A stretch of 64,000 nucleotides of DNA from NCBI GenBank assembly GCA_002083565.1, contig MSXM01000012.1, positions 1 to 64,000 of the forward strand. The letters are read 5' to 3'. Of this stretch, positions 27,745-37,404 are shown in pieces (position 1 is the first letter of the stretch; the number at the start of each line of letters is the position of its first letter). The stretch is from Nitrospira sp. ST-bin4 (GTDB lineage Bacteria; Nitrospirota; Nitrospiria; Nitrospirales; Nitrospiraceae). A model generated the notes under the pieces. It saw nothing but the letters and a program-made list of their open reading frames with translations, made no database searches and was not told the DNA's origin. The position numbers and the translations under genes are program-made.

Positions 27745-29523
27745 ATGCGCATACTTCGGATTGCCATGGCACAGATTGATCCGACGGTCGGTGATATTTC
27801 CGGCAATATGCGGCTTGTCAAAGCGTGGATCAAGGAGGCGCGGAAGGCCGGCGCCGATCTGGTGGTGTTTCCTGAATTGACCGTGACCGGCTACCCTCCT
27901 GAAGATTTGCTTTTAAAGCCGCGGTTTGTCTCGGACAACCGGCGGGCGCTCGACGAGATCGCGAAAGAGTGTACGGGGCTTGTGGCCGTGATCGGGTATG
28001 TCGGCCAAGGCAGTGCAGGCAAAGGGAAGTCACAGACAGCGTGCACCGGCACCGTAGGCGGGCATGAACTATTTAATGCGGCGGCGGTCGTCGCAGGTCG
28101 GCGGGTCATCGCCCGATACAGCAAATGGATCCTGCCGAATTACGGAGTCTTCGACGAAAGCCGGTATTTTCATCCCGGCCGCCACGTGGTACTGATGACG
28201 CTACGTGGTGTGGCAGTCGCTGTCAGCATTTGTGAAGACATCTGGTCGCCGGACGGGCCCACTTCCATGCAGGCGGCAGCGGGGGCGGAAGTGATCGTGA
28301 ATATCAATGCGTCGCCGTTCCATATTGGGAAGAGCCGTGCGCGCGAACAGGTGCTGGCAACCAGGGCTCGGGAAAACGGAATCATTCTGACATATACCAA
28401 CATGGTCGGGGGACAGGATGAATTGGTGTTTGACGGCAACAGCATGATCGTCAACCAAACGGGTGATGTAATCGCCCGGGGCAAGGAATTTGCGGAGGAT
28501 TTGATCCTCGCAGACCTTTCGGTGGATGCTGTTGCGCGAACTCGGATGGCGCAGGTGCGGAGAAAACGCTTCACGGCTGCCATGGCAGCTGCCGTCGAAC
28601 GAGTGACTATTAAATCTCCCACGCGCCCGGCAAAGCGCTCGCACATGGTGCCGTCTCTGGAGGCGTTACTTGGGGATTCCGATGCCGTCTATCGCGCACT
28701 GGTATTGGGTGTGCAGGATTATATGCGGAAGAACGGATTTCGAAAGGTCGCGATCGGACTGAGTGGAGGAATCGATAGTGCGCTGACAGCGGTCGTTGCG
28801 GTTGATGCGCTGGGCCCTGATAATGTGCTGGGGATATTCATGCCGTCGCCGTATACCTCAGCTGAGAGCGCGGAGGATGTAGAGGAGCTCAGCCATCGAA
28901 TCGGCATCGAGTATCGGACTATCCCGATTACGCCGACGTTTGAATCCTACCGGACTGCTCTGGCCCCGACATTTCATGGGAAGGCGGTCGATACGGCGGA
29001 GGAAAATCTGCAGGCCCGCATTCGCGGGAATATTTTGATGGCGTATTCGAACAAGTTCGGCCACCTTGTGTTGACGACCGGCAATAAGAGCGAAATGAGT
29101 GTCGGCTATGCCACGTTGTATGGCGATATGGCCGGCGGTTTTGCGGTGATCAAGGACGTTCCGAAAACCATGGTGTATGAGTTGTCCCGGCTTCGGAATC
29201 TTCGAGGCCGTACGCATGTCATTCCGAAACGGATATTAGATCGGCCCCCTAGCGCCGAACTAAGACCCAATCAGAAGGACGAAGATTCCTTGCCGGCCTA
29301 TGCCGTTCTCGACCCCATTCTTCAATTCTACGTGGAAGAGAACCGTTCGATCGAAGAAATCGTTGATGCAGGATTCGATCGTGCCACAGTAGCGCGAGTG
29401 GTGGCCATGGTGGATGGCAGTGAGTTCAAACGTCGCCAAGCGCCTATCGGCATCAAAGTCACACATCGGGCGTTCGGCAAGGATTGTCGAATGCCGATCA
29501 CCAACGGGTATCGCAATTCGTAG
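27745..29523 (+). CDS. nadE: Glutamine-dependent NAD+ synthetase
   Basis: Amidates nicotinic acid adenine dinucleotide to NAD+, using ammonia from glutamine. The 592-residue product fuses an N-terminal nitrilase-type glutaminase (Glu in VFPELTVTGYPPEDLL near residue 45, Lys in SKWILPNYGVFDE, Cys in SICEDIW) with a C-terminal synthetase carrying the P-loop GLSGGIDSALTAV (about residues 338-350). Two-domain length is normal. Follows aroB closely and is probably cotranscribed. Confidence 0.96.
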   Translation: MRILRIAMAQIDPTVGDISGNMRLVKAWIKEARKAGADLVVFPELTVTGYPPEDLLLKPRFVSDNRRALDEIAKECTGLVAVIGYVGQGSAGKGKSQTACTGTVGGHELFNAAAVVAGRRVIARYSKWILPNYGVFDESRYFHPGRHVVLMTLRGVAVAVSICEDIWSPDGPTSMQAAAGAEVIVNINASPFHIGKSRAREQVLATRARENGIILTYTNMVGGQDELVFDGNSMIVNQTGDVIARGKEFAEDLILADLSVDAVARTRMAQVRRKRFTAAMAAAVERVTIKSPTRPAKRSHMVPSLEALLGDSDAVYRALVLGVQDYMRKNGFRKVAIGLSGGIDSALTAVVAVDALGPDNVLGIFMPSPYTSAESAEDVEELSHRIGIEYRTIPITPTFESYRTALAPTFHGKAVDTAEENLQARIRGNILMAYSNKFGHLVLTTGNKSEMSVGYATLYGDMAGGFAVIKDVPKTMVYELSRLRNLRGRTHVIPKRILDRPPSAELRPNQKDEDSLPAYAVLDPILQFYVEENRSIEEIVDAGFDRATVARVVAMVDGSEFKRRQAPIGIKVTHRAFGKDCRMPITNGYRNS

Positions 29524-30173
<650 letters not shown>

Positions 30174-30364
30174 CGAGGCCTGAGAATCCAACAGCACCCT
30201 GTCGTGTTGGAATCGAGAACGACCGCCCATAATGCAGTATCGCATGGATTGAGAATTGAAATGGGTGCCGGATCAGATAGCAGGTGGGACATGTTTTCAG
30301 CCAGAGGCAGCATGGGCCGAAAGGCGGGCCGGTCATTGCGGATGAGCTCTGAAAGGAGGAGGGG

Positions 30365-31774
30365 ATGAACGTGCGAGAAGTGTTGGAGTTTGCCAAGAAG
30401 CACAGGGTCCAGATGGTGGACCTGAAGTTCGTGGACCTGCCGGGAGTGTGGCAGCACATGACCATCCCTGTGAGCGAACTGACGGAAGATCTGTTCAAGG
30501 ACGGCTCCGGCCTCGACGGGTCCTCCATTCGTGGCTGGAAGGCGATCAACAACAGTGATCTGCTGATGGTCCCCGATCCCGCGACGGCCTGTCTGGATCC
30601 CTTCACGGCAGTGCCGACGCTCAGCCTTACCGGCAATGTGGTGGACCCTATCTCACGCGAGAATTATGAGCGTGACCCCAGGTTTATTGCCCAGAAGGCG
30701 GAGAAGTATCTTCAAAGCACCAAGATCGGTGATGCATCTTTTTGGGGGCCTGAAGCCGAATTCTTCATCTTCGACCATGCCCGCTACGATCAGACCAGCA
30801 ACAGCGGGTACTACTTTCTCGATTCCGAGGAAGGCGCATGGAACATGGGGCAGGAGGGATTCAATTTGGGCGGCAAGCTCCGCCACAAGCAAGGCTACTT
30901 CCCTGTGGCTCCTGCGGATACGCAACAGGACATCCGCAGCGAAATGGTCGTCGAGATGGAAAAGGTAGGCATCGTTGTTGAGAAGCATCATCACGAAACG
31001 GCATCGGCCGGCCAGGCTGAGATCGATATTCGGTTCGATTCGCTGGTGAAGACGGCGGACAAAATGATGATGTACAAATACATCGTCAAGAATGTGGCCC
31101 GCCGGCATGGCAAAACCGCGACATTCATGCCGAAGCCGCTGTTCGGCGACGCCGGTTCCGGCATGCACACTCATCAGAGTATCTGGAAAGAAGGGAAGCC
31201 CTTGTTCGCCGGTAAGGATTATGCGGGTGTGTCACAGATGTGTTTGCATTACATCGGTGGGATTCTCAAGCATGCGCCGGCGCTGGCGGCCTTTACCAAT
31301 CCGACGACCAATTCATACAAGCGGATCACGCCGGGATTCGAAGCGCCGGTGTTGCTCGCCTATTCCAGCCGAAATCGGTCGGCGGGGATCCGTATTCCGA
31401 TGTATTCGCCCAGTCCGAAGGCCAAACGGATTGAAGTGCGGTTTCCTGACCCTGCCTGCAATCCCTATTTGGCATTCGCCGCGATGCTCATGGCCGGCCT
31501 CGACGGGATTCAGAATAAGATTGATCCGGGCGAACCTGCCGAAAAAGATCTGTACGATCTTGATCCCAAAGAGGCGGCCAACATCAGAACGATGCCCGGG
31601 AGTCTTAATGAAGCGATCGACAGCTTGGAAAAAGATCATCAGTTTCTCCTTAAGGGAGAGGTCTTTACAGAGGATTTGATCGAAGCCTGGATTGGCTATA
31701 AGAGAAATAAAGAGATCGATCCGATGCGGCTTCGTCCGCACCCCTACGAGTTTTTCCTCTATTACGATGTCTAG
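30365..31774 (+). CDS. glnA: Glutamine synthetase type I-beta
   Basis: Forms glutamine from glutamate, ammonia and ATP; the main ammonium assimilation enzyme. The 469-residue product has the N-terminal [20 protein letters not shown], the metal/ATP motifs [10 protein letters not shown] and [14 protein letters not shown] loop, and [17 protein letters not shown] latch. The adenylylation target Tyr397 is present in [11 protein letters not shown], so control by an adenylyltransferase is expected. AAAGGAGGAGGGG precedes the ATG. Confidence 0.97.
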   Translation: MNVREVLEFAKKHRVQMVDLKFVDLPGVWQHMTIPVSELTEDLFKDGSGLDGSSIRGWKAINNSDLLMVPDPATACLDPFTAVPTLSLTGNVVDPISRENYERDPRFIAQKAEKYLQSTKIGDASFWGPEAEFFIFDHARYDQTSNSGYYFLDSEEGAWNMGQEGFNLGGKLRHKQGYFPVAPADTQQDIRSEMVVEMEKVGIVVEKHHHETASAGQAEIDIRFDSLVKTADKMMMYKYIVKNVARRHGKTATFMPKPLFGDAGSGMHTHQSIWKEGKPLFAGKDYAGVSQMCLHYIGGILKHAPALAAFTNPTTNSYKRITPGFEAPVLLAYSSRNRSAGIRIPMYSPSPKAKRIEVRFPDPACNPYLAFAAMLMAGLDGIQNKIDPGEPAEKDLYDLDPKEAANIRTMPGSLNEAIDSLEKDHQFLLKGEVFTEDLIEAWIGYKRNKEIDPMRLRPHPYEFFLYYDV

Positions 31775-31789
31775 CTAAGAAGAGAGAGG

Positions 31790-31823
31790 ACCGGCACAGC
31801 CAAGATCATTCGGCTGTGCCGGT
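31790..31823 (+). terminator. Terminator-like hairpin after glnA
   Basis: A 12-bp perfect stem (31790-31801 ACCGGCACAGCC with 31812-31823) closes a 10-base loop, 16 bases after the glnA stop, and is followed by TGTTGAG. The stem is strong; the T-run is poor. Confidence 0.7.
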
Positions 31824-32205
31824 TGTTGAGAAGTTCGCGACCGTCGATGATTGCCCCTACTTTGCCGGGTATCGGGTTTTCGATTCAAGTCCATAGGTGA
31901 TGTCGGTTCCACCTGCCCCTAGCCACGGCATGGTGGTGCCTGGCGGTCTGTTCTCCGCAGACGCGTATAGTACCTATTTCCCACACAGTGCAGTGCCGTC
32001 CGCCCCTATTTTCATGCAAGGTTAGAGATGGCCTGTACCATACGGACCATTCTGTTGGGGGTAACCTTCTCTTTCTACATGGGAATGATGGTAAGTGATT
32101 GAAATTGCGAGAGAGTTAATCGGCTCTGTAGGGCCTCATTTTTGCTCAACAGGCTACCTTGGCTGCCTGTGACAATATGCGGACTTAACATGCGGAGGAA
32201 TTGGC
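31824..32205 (+). other. Intergenic region glnA to TPR-PilZ gene
   Basis: No supported gene in 382 bases. The only start with a plausible context is ATG 32028, which opens a 20-codon frame (hydrophobic, stop at about 32090); I do not call it. A good AGGAGG-like GCGGAGGAATT precedes the next gene. No tRNA-like cloverleaf seen. Confidence 0.45.
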
Positions 32206-33144
32206 ATGGATCAACGGAAGTCCTCAGTCGAATGCTATGAACGAGGGTTGGTGCTCAAGCGGATAGGAATGTGTCATGAGGCGATTGAGAATTTTAAAAA
32301 AGCTGCCCTGAATCCAGAGTATGCCGGGAGAGCGCATGTGCATATAGCCTTGTGTTTGAAGGCCGATGGCAACCAGGAGGAAGCGGTTGTGGCATTCCGG
32401 AAGGCATTTGCCTCGCCCTCATTGTCATCCGAAGAACGACGGCACATTCTCTATCACATCGGCCAGACGCTGGAATCGTTAGGCCGATATGCGGAAAGTC
32501 TTGAGGCGTATGGCAAGTTGAGAAACGAGGATCCTGAGTTCCGTGATGTGACACAAAAGATCAAACGGCTGTGCGACGGCGGGCGTCGGACACTTTCAGA
32601 GTCTGAAACGTCGTGGCAGTCCTGGATGGATGAGGCGCGAACATTGACGCCAACCGTTCTGGCCTTGCTGGAACAGACGGGACAATGGTTAGGCCGGCAG
32701 GCGGAAACTCTTAAAGGACATCGCTGGTTCGAGAAAGGGAATTCCGCTTCTCCGGATAGGGGAGGCCAGGACCCCTATTCGATCGCAATGGCCAAGCGAC
32801 GGAATCAGTCGGCTGGACGGGATCGCATGGTCAACACACGCCGGCATGCCCGTGTGCCGGTACGTTTGCGAAGCCAGTTTTCAGCGGACGGCCGGACCGT
32901 GGGAGGCGAGGGAGAACTGCGTGATCTCTCTCCATGGGGTTGCCGCATGACGAGTACGGTGGCTGTCCCTATTGGAGCAGACTTGAAGTGCCGTATTTTC
33001 CCAAAGGGGGCAGGATCTCCCTTCGTTATTGATGGAGCAACCGTGCGCTGGATCAGCCGTGAGGAGTTCGGCCTTGCCTTCACCAAGATGCATCCCGGGG
33101 TACAGCAGCAAATCGAGCAACTGTGCAGTGCCCAGGCTGCGTGA
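32206..33144 (+). CDS. TPR protein with C-terminal PilZ domain
   Basis: The 312-residue product has tetratricopeptide-like helices in residues 7-125 (CYERGLVLKRIGMCHEAIEN, then a repeat around YHIGQTLESLGRYAESLEAY) and a C-terminal PilZ domain (about residues 208-305) with the RxxxR motif Arg212/Arg216 and DLSPWG (240-245). PilZ motifs of this kind bind cyclic di-GMP, so a c-di-GMP-responsive adaptor is likely; partner and process are unknown. No signal peptide or membrane segment, so probably cytoplasmic. A second PilZ protein lies at 60.2 kb. Confidence 0.85.
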   Translation: MDQRKSSVECYERGLVLKRIGMCHEAIENFKKAALNPEYAGRAHVHIALCLKADGNQEEAVVAFRKAFASPSLSSEERRHILYHIGQTLESLGRYAESLEAYGKLRNEDPEFRDVTQKIKRLCDGGRRTLSESETSWQSWMDEARTLTPTVLALLEQTGQWLGRQAETLKGHRWFEKGNSASPDRGGQDPYSIAMAKRRNQSAGRDRMVNTRRHARVPVRLRSQFSADGRTVGGEGELRDLSPWGCRMTSTVAVPIGADLKCRIFPKGAGSPFVIDGATVRWISREEFGLAFTKMHPGVQQQIEQLCSAQAA

Positions 33145-33215
33145 AGTGCGAAAAGTGAGGCGTGAGAGGTCAGGGGTTAGGTGTAACGGGTGAGGCGTAG
33201 AATGTGGGACGGGTA
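33145..33215 (+). repeat. Word-like GTGAGGCGTG repeats
   Basis: Degenerate direct repeats of the word GTGAGGCGTG/GGGTGAGGCGTAG, interspersed with GGGTTAGGTG. Related sequence occurs at 43921-43954 and 51471-51503, and in inverse orientation at 51539-51565. It lies between convergent genes. Confidence 0.6.
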
Positions 33216-33248
33216 GAGCAGAGCAGGTAGCGACGGCTTTATCGGGAA

Positions 33249-34322
33249 TCAATTTGCAGCCAGAGCCGGATAGTCGCTGTAGCCGTCGGGTCCGCCTCCA
33301 TACAGGCGATCGTAGTTAACCTCGTTGAGCGGGACTTGTTTCACGAAACGGTCGACCAAATCTGGGTTGGCGATGTACGGACGCCCGTACACAATCGCAT
33401 CAGCCGCTCCGCAAGCTACCGTCGACTCACCGCTCTCACGTGTATAGCTTCCGTTGCTCATCAACACACCCTGGAAATTCCGGCGGGCGACCGCCAGGAT
33501 GGCTTGCTCCTCGGGCAAGGCATGGTTCTCGTGCCGTATTTCAAGGAACGCGATCCCTCTCCTGCTCAATTCCCTCGCCACATAGGTCACCAACGCGGTT
33601 GGTTGACTATCGACCATGTCATTGAACGGGACCAGGGGCGAGATTCGCACCGCGACGCGTCCAGCGCCCCACACGCGGACGGCCGCATCAGTCACCTCCA
33701 GCAAAAAACGAGCACGATTTTCGATGGAGCCGCCATAGACATCCGTGCGTGCGTTGACGCCGTCGCGCAGGAAGTTATCAATCAAATAGCCATGGGCGCC
33801 GTGGATCTGCACTCCATCGAAGCCGGCCCGGTGAGCGTTGTGCGCGGCGAGCCGGAACCTCTCCACATACCGCGGGACCTCCTCGGTGCCGAGCGCGCGC
33901 GGGACTTCGTAGGGTTTGGCCCCCTCCGGGGTAGAAGTCACGCTATGACGAATCGCCACGGCGCTACTGGAGACCGGCTGTTCGCCGTCGTTCAATAACG
34001 AGTGCGCGGCACGGCCGGGATGCCAGATCTGCATGAAGATGCGGCCACCCTTGGCATGCACGGCGTCCGTTACTCGTTGCCATCCGGCCACATGGGCAGG
34101 GCTGTAAATGCCGCCCTCTCCCATGAAGGCGCAGGCGTGGGCGTCGATCATGGTGCATTCCGTCATCATGAGCCCGCTCGATGCACGTTGGGAGTAATAG
34201 TCCACCATCATGTCGTTAGGGATGTGAGAAGCCCCGGCCCGCACACGGGTGAGGGGCGCCATGACGATGCGGTTGGGTAAGAGGATGTCCCCGGCTTGGA
34301 GGGGCGTCAACAACGTGGGCAT
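33249..34322 (-). CDS. Old Yellow Enzyme family ene-reductase (FMN)
   Basis: Members reduce activated C=C bonds of enones and nitro-compounds with NAD(P)H and FMN. From the ATG at 34322 the product is 357 aa, starting MPTLLTPLQAGDILLPNRIV; a longer frame from 34430 adds unconserved residues, and AAGGAG lies just before 34322. Visible signatures are NRIVMAPLTRVRA, QIWHPGRAAHS, the catalytic pair in QIHGAHGYLIDNFLRDG and NARTDVYGGSIENRARF. The substrate in vivo is unknown; it resembles NemA/XenA-type enzymes. It stands alone on the minus strand. Confidence 0.92.
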   Translation of the reverse strand: MPTLLTPLQAGDILLPNRIVMAPLTRVRAGASHIPNDMMVDYYSQRASSGLMMTECTMIDAHACAFMGEGGIYSPAHVAGWQRVTDAVHAKGGRIFMQIWHPGRAAHSLLNDGEQPVSSSAVAIRHSVTSTPEGAKPYEVPRALGTEEVPRYVERFRLAAHNAHRAGFDGVQIHGAHGYLIDNFLRDGVNARTDVYGGSIENRARFLLEVTDAAVRVWGAGRVAVRISPLVPFNDMVDSQPTALVTYVARELSRRGIAFLEIRHENHALPEEQAILAVARRNFQGVLMSNGSYTRESGESTVACGAADAIVYGRPYIANPDLVDRFVKQVPLNEVNYDRLYGGGPDGYSDYPALAAN

Positions 34323-34421
34323 CGGTGCTCCTTTGAGTAACGAGTGAATCGTCGATGAGAGAAGGTATAAGCGAGAGGGCGATGGAGTCAAGACAACAGA
34401 TTGCGCAGCTGCATAAAACAT

Positions 34422-34462
34422 GGGCCGCACGTGTGATCATCATGCGTGCGGCCCTCTGTTTT
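34422..34462. terminator. GC-rich hairpin upstream of the ene-reductase
   Basis: A 10-bp perfect stem, GGGCCGCACG (34422-34431) with its complement at 34445-34454, loop 13, followed on the plus strand by TCTGTTTTC. No gene on the plus strand ends nearby, so its role as terminator is uncertain. Confidence 0.4.
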
Positions 34463-34534
34463 CAGGCGCGACGCCCGGCTCAAATAACGCTATAGTGAGG
34501 GCTGTCAGTGGATTTCTCAGGTGTGAGGGTGACT

Positions 34535-34543
34535 TGTTATACT
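34535..34543 (+). promoter_or_regulatory. Extended -10 promoter for the pseudouridine synthase
   Basis: TGTTATACT at 34535-34543 is an extended -10 (TG-N-TATACT). The -35 (TCTCAG at 34515) is poor. A start near 34550 would leave about 40 bases to the ATG. Confidence 0.45.
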
Positions 34544-34588
34544 CAATAGCGATCTGCGATCAGACGTGACCGCTGAAATTTGTTCACA

Positions 34589-35326
34589 ATGACATCGAAC
34601 CCCGCTCTTTCTGCAAAACGGCATACGGTCGATCGATTGCTTTCGAAGCTGGGCATTGCTTCACGTAGCACAAGCCAGGAGTGGGTCCGCGCCGGGCGCG
34701 TGCGGATCAATGGACGGGTGGTGTGCGATCCAGCGACCTGGGTCTTGTGGCCGAAGGACTCCATCTCGGTCGACGATAAACCGATTCACGATTCGCTCAA
34801 GCGATGTATCCTGTTTCACAAACCCAAAGGGGTCATCACGACACATAGCGATGACCGGGCCCGAAAGACCATCTTCGATGTGTTGCCGGCGGACTTGGGC
34901 TATCTGCATGCCGTCGGTCGGTTGGATCAGGCGACCAGCGGACTTCTGCTGTTGACCAATGATTCAACCTTATCGAGCTACCTTACCGATCCGGCCAATA
35001 AGGTGATGCGGACGTACCTTGTGTCCGTGCGAGGCGAATTCACTGAAGCCCGAGCGAAAGAAGCCATGGTTGGCGTTGTCGATGCCGGTGAACGCCTCCA
35101 ATGCCATTGTGTGAAGATTCAAAAGAGTTCAGGCCGAGAGACGCATCTGGAGGTGGTGTTGGTCCAGGGAAAGAATCGTGAGATCCGCAGGCTGTTCCTG
35201 GCGCTGGGCCATGAAGTGACCAGGCTCAGGCGCATCCAATTTGGTCCATTCAAACTGGAAGATCTTCAGCCCGGTTCCTGGCGCGAGATGCCGATTGAAG
35301 ACGCCAGGGAAGCGCTCAGGCTATGA
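34589..35326 (+). CDS. RsuA/RluB-family pseudouridine synthase
   Basis: Isomerises uridine to pseudouridine in rRNA. From ATG 34589 the product is 245 aa: an N-terminal S4-type RNA-binding domain (RLLSKLGIASRSTSQEWVRA) and a catalytic domain with the active-site Asp in GRLDQATSGLLLLTND, followed by RTYLVSVRG and EGKNREIRRL-type motif (QGKNREIRRLFLALGHEV). Whether the target is 16S or 23S rRNA cannot be told. No clear ribosome binding site; a TTG at 34580 is an alternative start. Confidence 0.9.
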   Translation: MTSNPALSAKRHTVDRLLSKLGIASRSTSQEWVRAGRVRINGRVVCDPATWVLWPKDSISVDDKPIHDSLKRCILFHKPKGVITTHSDDRARKTIFDVLPADLGYLHAVGRLDQATSGLLLLTNDSTLSSYLTDPANKVMRTYLVSVRGEFTEARAKEAMVGVVDAGERLQCHCVKIQKSSGRETHLEVVLVQGKNREIRRLFLALGHEVTRLRRIQFGPFKLEDLQPGSWREMPIEDAREALRL

Positions 35327-35542
35327 GTGTTCGTTGTGTAGATTGGGTATTGGACGAGGAAAAGGGGCAGTAATTGTTCTGACAGTCAAGCCGTCGTCAT
35401 GCGGCCCTTCTGTTTTCTGGAGCACCGTCAGGAGATGTGCAAGTAGATTTCAGGCGGCAATGAGTACATGAGTGTCAGATTGAGGCGTGCAGAGGATGCC
35501 CACTCCGGTTCGCTGCATAACGTGTATGATGGGAGCCGCCTT

Positions 35543-35821
35543 CTAGGCGGCATGTGGAAAGAGGTCGTATCGTGCCGTTGAGGGGATGATCGTGCTCTCG
35601 ACCGGGCCGGCGGCAGACGAAGCGGGCGCCCATAATTCGTAGTCAAATCCCCGGCGTCGCAAACAGATCGCTCCCTGTCGGCTCAATGCATCCACACTCG
35701 TGAACACCTGGTTCCAGGTCGATTCCGGGAGGCAGGGCAGAAGTTTCTCCATCACAATAGATCCTCGCTCGTGAACGATGGCCAGGATCTTCGCCTCCGT
35801 GTGTCCCGCAGCAGTATTCAT
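35543..35821 (-). CDS. Small protein of unknown function, winged-helix-like
   Basis: From the ATG at 35821 the product is 92 aa, starting MNTAAGHTEAKILAIVHERG. The pattern helix, LPESTWNQVFTSVDALSRQG, then a beta-hairpin (AICLRRRGFDYELW) looks like a small winged helix, which would suggest DNA binding; this is inferred only. The C-terminal 25 residues are unstructured-looking. GGGAGGTCACC precedes the ATG, which overlaps the stop of the PsiE-like gene by four bases, so it is the third gene of that operon. Confidence 0.65.
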   Translation of the reverse strand: MNTAAGHTEAKILAIVHERGSIVMEKLLPCLPESTWNQVFTSVDALSRQGAICLRRRGFDYELWAPASSAAGPVESTIIPSTARYDLFPHAA

Positions 35822-36351
35822 GGGTGACCTCCCTCGTCGGCATGGGCCATATATGAATAGGCCGACAGTCTCGACTGTGTCGGGCTCCATCGAACGACTA
35901 TCACGCGAATGATTCCCAAGGTAAACAGAATGCCGCCCAGAGCCGCCAGCGCCTGCCAATCCCCACCCTTGAACCACTGGGAGATCACTTCCGTCAGCAT
36001 GACCACAAGGATCGTATCGACAATGAAGGTTACCTTCACACGGCCTTCACTGAAATAGGTCACCGTCGTCTTGAACACCTCGACGATGGCCAGCAAGATC
36101 AGCATGTCGATGATCACTTGTCGCAAGACCACCTCGGCCGGATGGCCGACAAGCATGAACAGGTCGAGAAATGATTTCAGGACACCTCCGGTGAGTGCAG
36201 CCAAGAGGGTGACGATCATCAGACTGAGCACCCCCTTGATCCCGACGGCCCATACATCCATCAGGTCGAGATTGCGCAGCCGACCCCATCCGGAGTGCCC
36301 GTCGAGCAGGTGAGCCTCTATGGGTGTTGTTCTGAGCGGGTTAGAAGTCAT
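35818..36351 (-). CDS. PsiE-like membrane protein
   Basis: The 177-residue product (ATG at 36351, starting MTSNPLRTTPIEAHLL) has four hydrophobic segments, around VLSLMIVTLLAALTGGVL, VIIDMLILLAIVEVF, FIVDTILVVMLTEVI and ALGGILFTLGIIRVIVV. The arrangement and the charged loops resemble the phosphate-starvation-inducible PsiE family, whose function is not established. It overlaps the CBS gene by 11 bases and the next gene by four. Confidence 0.72.
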   Translation of the reverse strand: MTSNPLRTTPIEAHLLDGHSGWGRLRNLDLMDVWAVGIKGVLSLMIVTLLAALTGGVLKSFLDLFMLVGHPAEVVLRQVIIDMLILLAIVEVFKTTVTYFSEGRVKVTFIVDTILVVMLTEVISQWFKGGDWQALAALGGILFTLGIIRVIVVRWSPTQSRLSAYSYMAHADEGGHP

Positions 36352-36724
36352 CGGTTGACACCGGGCGAAGCAGGTCTCGAACAGAAAGCACCCCAACAAC
36401 GGTGGTGGATTTGCACACCATCAAGTGTCGTGTTCCATGCCGCTGCATCAGGTCTGCTGCTTCAGTAATCGGTCGCCGCTCGTCGATGCCGAGCACCGGT
36501 GCACTCATGATCGTTGCAATGGGAAAGTGGGACGATTCTTGATCGGTCCCTACCACCTTCCGGACGATATCCGACTCCGTCACAATGCCGACGATATGAT
36601 GGTCATGCAACACAAGGATGCTCCCGATCTTGCGACGGGACATTAGTTTCGCTGCATCGACGGCACTCATCGTTCCCGGCGCCGTGACTAATTCTCTGTT
36701 CATCAGTTGTCCGACAGTGATCAT
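36341..36724 (-). CDS. CBS-pair domain protein
   Basis: The 127-residue product consists of two CBS domains (about residues 7-60 and 72-125), visible as AKLMSRRKIGSILVLHDHHI with VGIVTESDIVRKVV, then ADLMQRHGTRHLMV with VGVLSVRDLLRPV. Such stand-alone pairs bind adenosine nucleotides and sense energy state in other proteins. First gene of a three-gene operon with the PsiE-like and 92-aa proteins. AAGGAGGAGTTGC precedes the ATG. Confidence 0.88.
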   Translation of the reverse strand: MITVGQLMNRELVTAPGTMSAVDAAKLMSRRKIGSILVLHDHHIVGIVTESDIVRKVVGTDQESSHFPIATIMSAPVLGIDERRPITEAADLMQRHGTRHLMVCKSTTVVGVLSVRDLLRPVSTDDF

Positions 36725-36911
36725 GCAACTCCTCCTTCAGGAAACCCCGTTCATTGTTGTTTGATGTATTTGTATGGAGGGTACTGCGCGTACGTTGCAG
36801 GGCTGTGTCTTCGATGTAAAATCTCTGTTAACCCCGATCAGAAAGGCAGGTATGTTCAGCGGGGCTCTTGCGGGTTACTTCCTGGCAGGCCAGCGTTCCA
36901 TTGGGGTAGTC

Positions 36912-36999
36912 TTCCGCACAATGGCGGCGAGGCAGGGCAAGGGGCGCCAGACATTAATTTACGAGTTGTTAGGGTAGGCAGTTTCTCGAGTGGCGTGAT
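36912..36999 (+). pseudogene. Decayed BrnA-like antitoxin tail (duplicate copy A)
   Basis: Reads RTMAARQGKGRQTLIYELLG then a stop. The intact gene at 38250-38543 reads RTMAAKQGKGYQTLIHELLE. DNA similarity continues beyond the premature stop (CGAGTGGCGTGATG against CGAGTGGCGTGAGATG). The upstream part of the antitoxin is lost or scrambled; CVFDVK near 36806 vaguely recalls the toxin start CVFEWDV. This is the 5' anchor of a duplicated segment. Confidence 0.7.
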
Positions 37000-37122
37000 G
37001 TGGGGAGTTTCTGTGCCGACGTGAGTGAGCTCTTGGGCGCCGAATGGGAAAGGTTCCCGACGAATATGAGGTCAAGCGCTTGGAGAAATGCGATCAGTTG
37101 ACGAAAGCGCCGCTCAGACTCG

Positions 37123-37368
37123 TCAGGAAAGAATAGCCGGAGATCCGAATCGCCGGAAAGAGGAAATGACAACGGGTAAATGACTGACTTCGGTCCACGA
37201 CAGTATTGCAATCGTTTGCTCTGCTCCGAGAAAAGACTGAAGCAGCAGGAAGATACCGAAGCTGAGGGCAATGATGCTGGGCCAGATCATCGAGAGAGCA
37301 CCGAAAACGAATACAACGGTCATGACCTCCAAAGCATGCCGGCCAAACCGGACCTTGGGCGTGATCAT
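37123..37368 (-). CDS. Small membrane protein, copy A
   Basis: From the ATG at 37368 the product is 81 aa, starting MITPKVRFGRHALEVM, with two hydrophobic segments (VMTVVFVFGALSMIWPSI and ALSFGIFLLLQSFLGA) and a basic C-terminal stretch (SFRRFGSPAILS). The 80-aa protein at 38730-38972 is a paralogue in the equivalent position of the duplicate. The frame is intact although the DNA around it has decayed. A GGGAGGG lies 5' of the ATG. No known family recognised. Confidence 0.6.
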   Translation of the reverse strand: MITPKVRFGRHALEVMTVVFVFGALSMIWPSIIALSFGIFLLLQSFLGAEQTIAILSWTEVSHLPVVISSFRRFGSPAILS

Positions 37369-37404
37369 GAGGGCCCTCCCTGGTCTGCTCTCTACCAAAT
37401 GCAT

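Noticed and set aside
32028..32090. 20-codon hydrophobic frame after glnA
   Set aside because: Too short to support without comparative data, and its ribosome binding site is weak.
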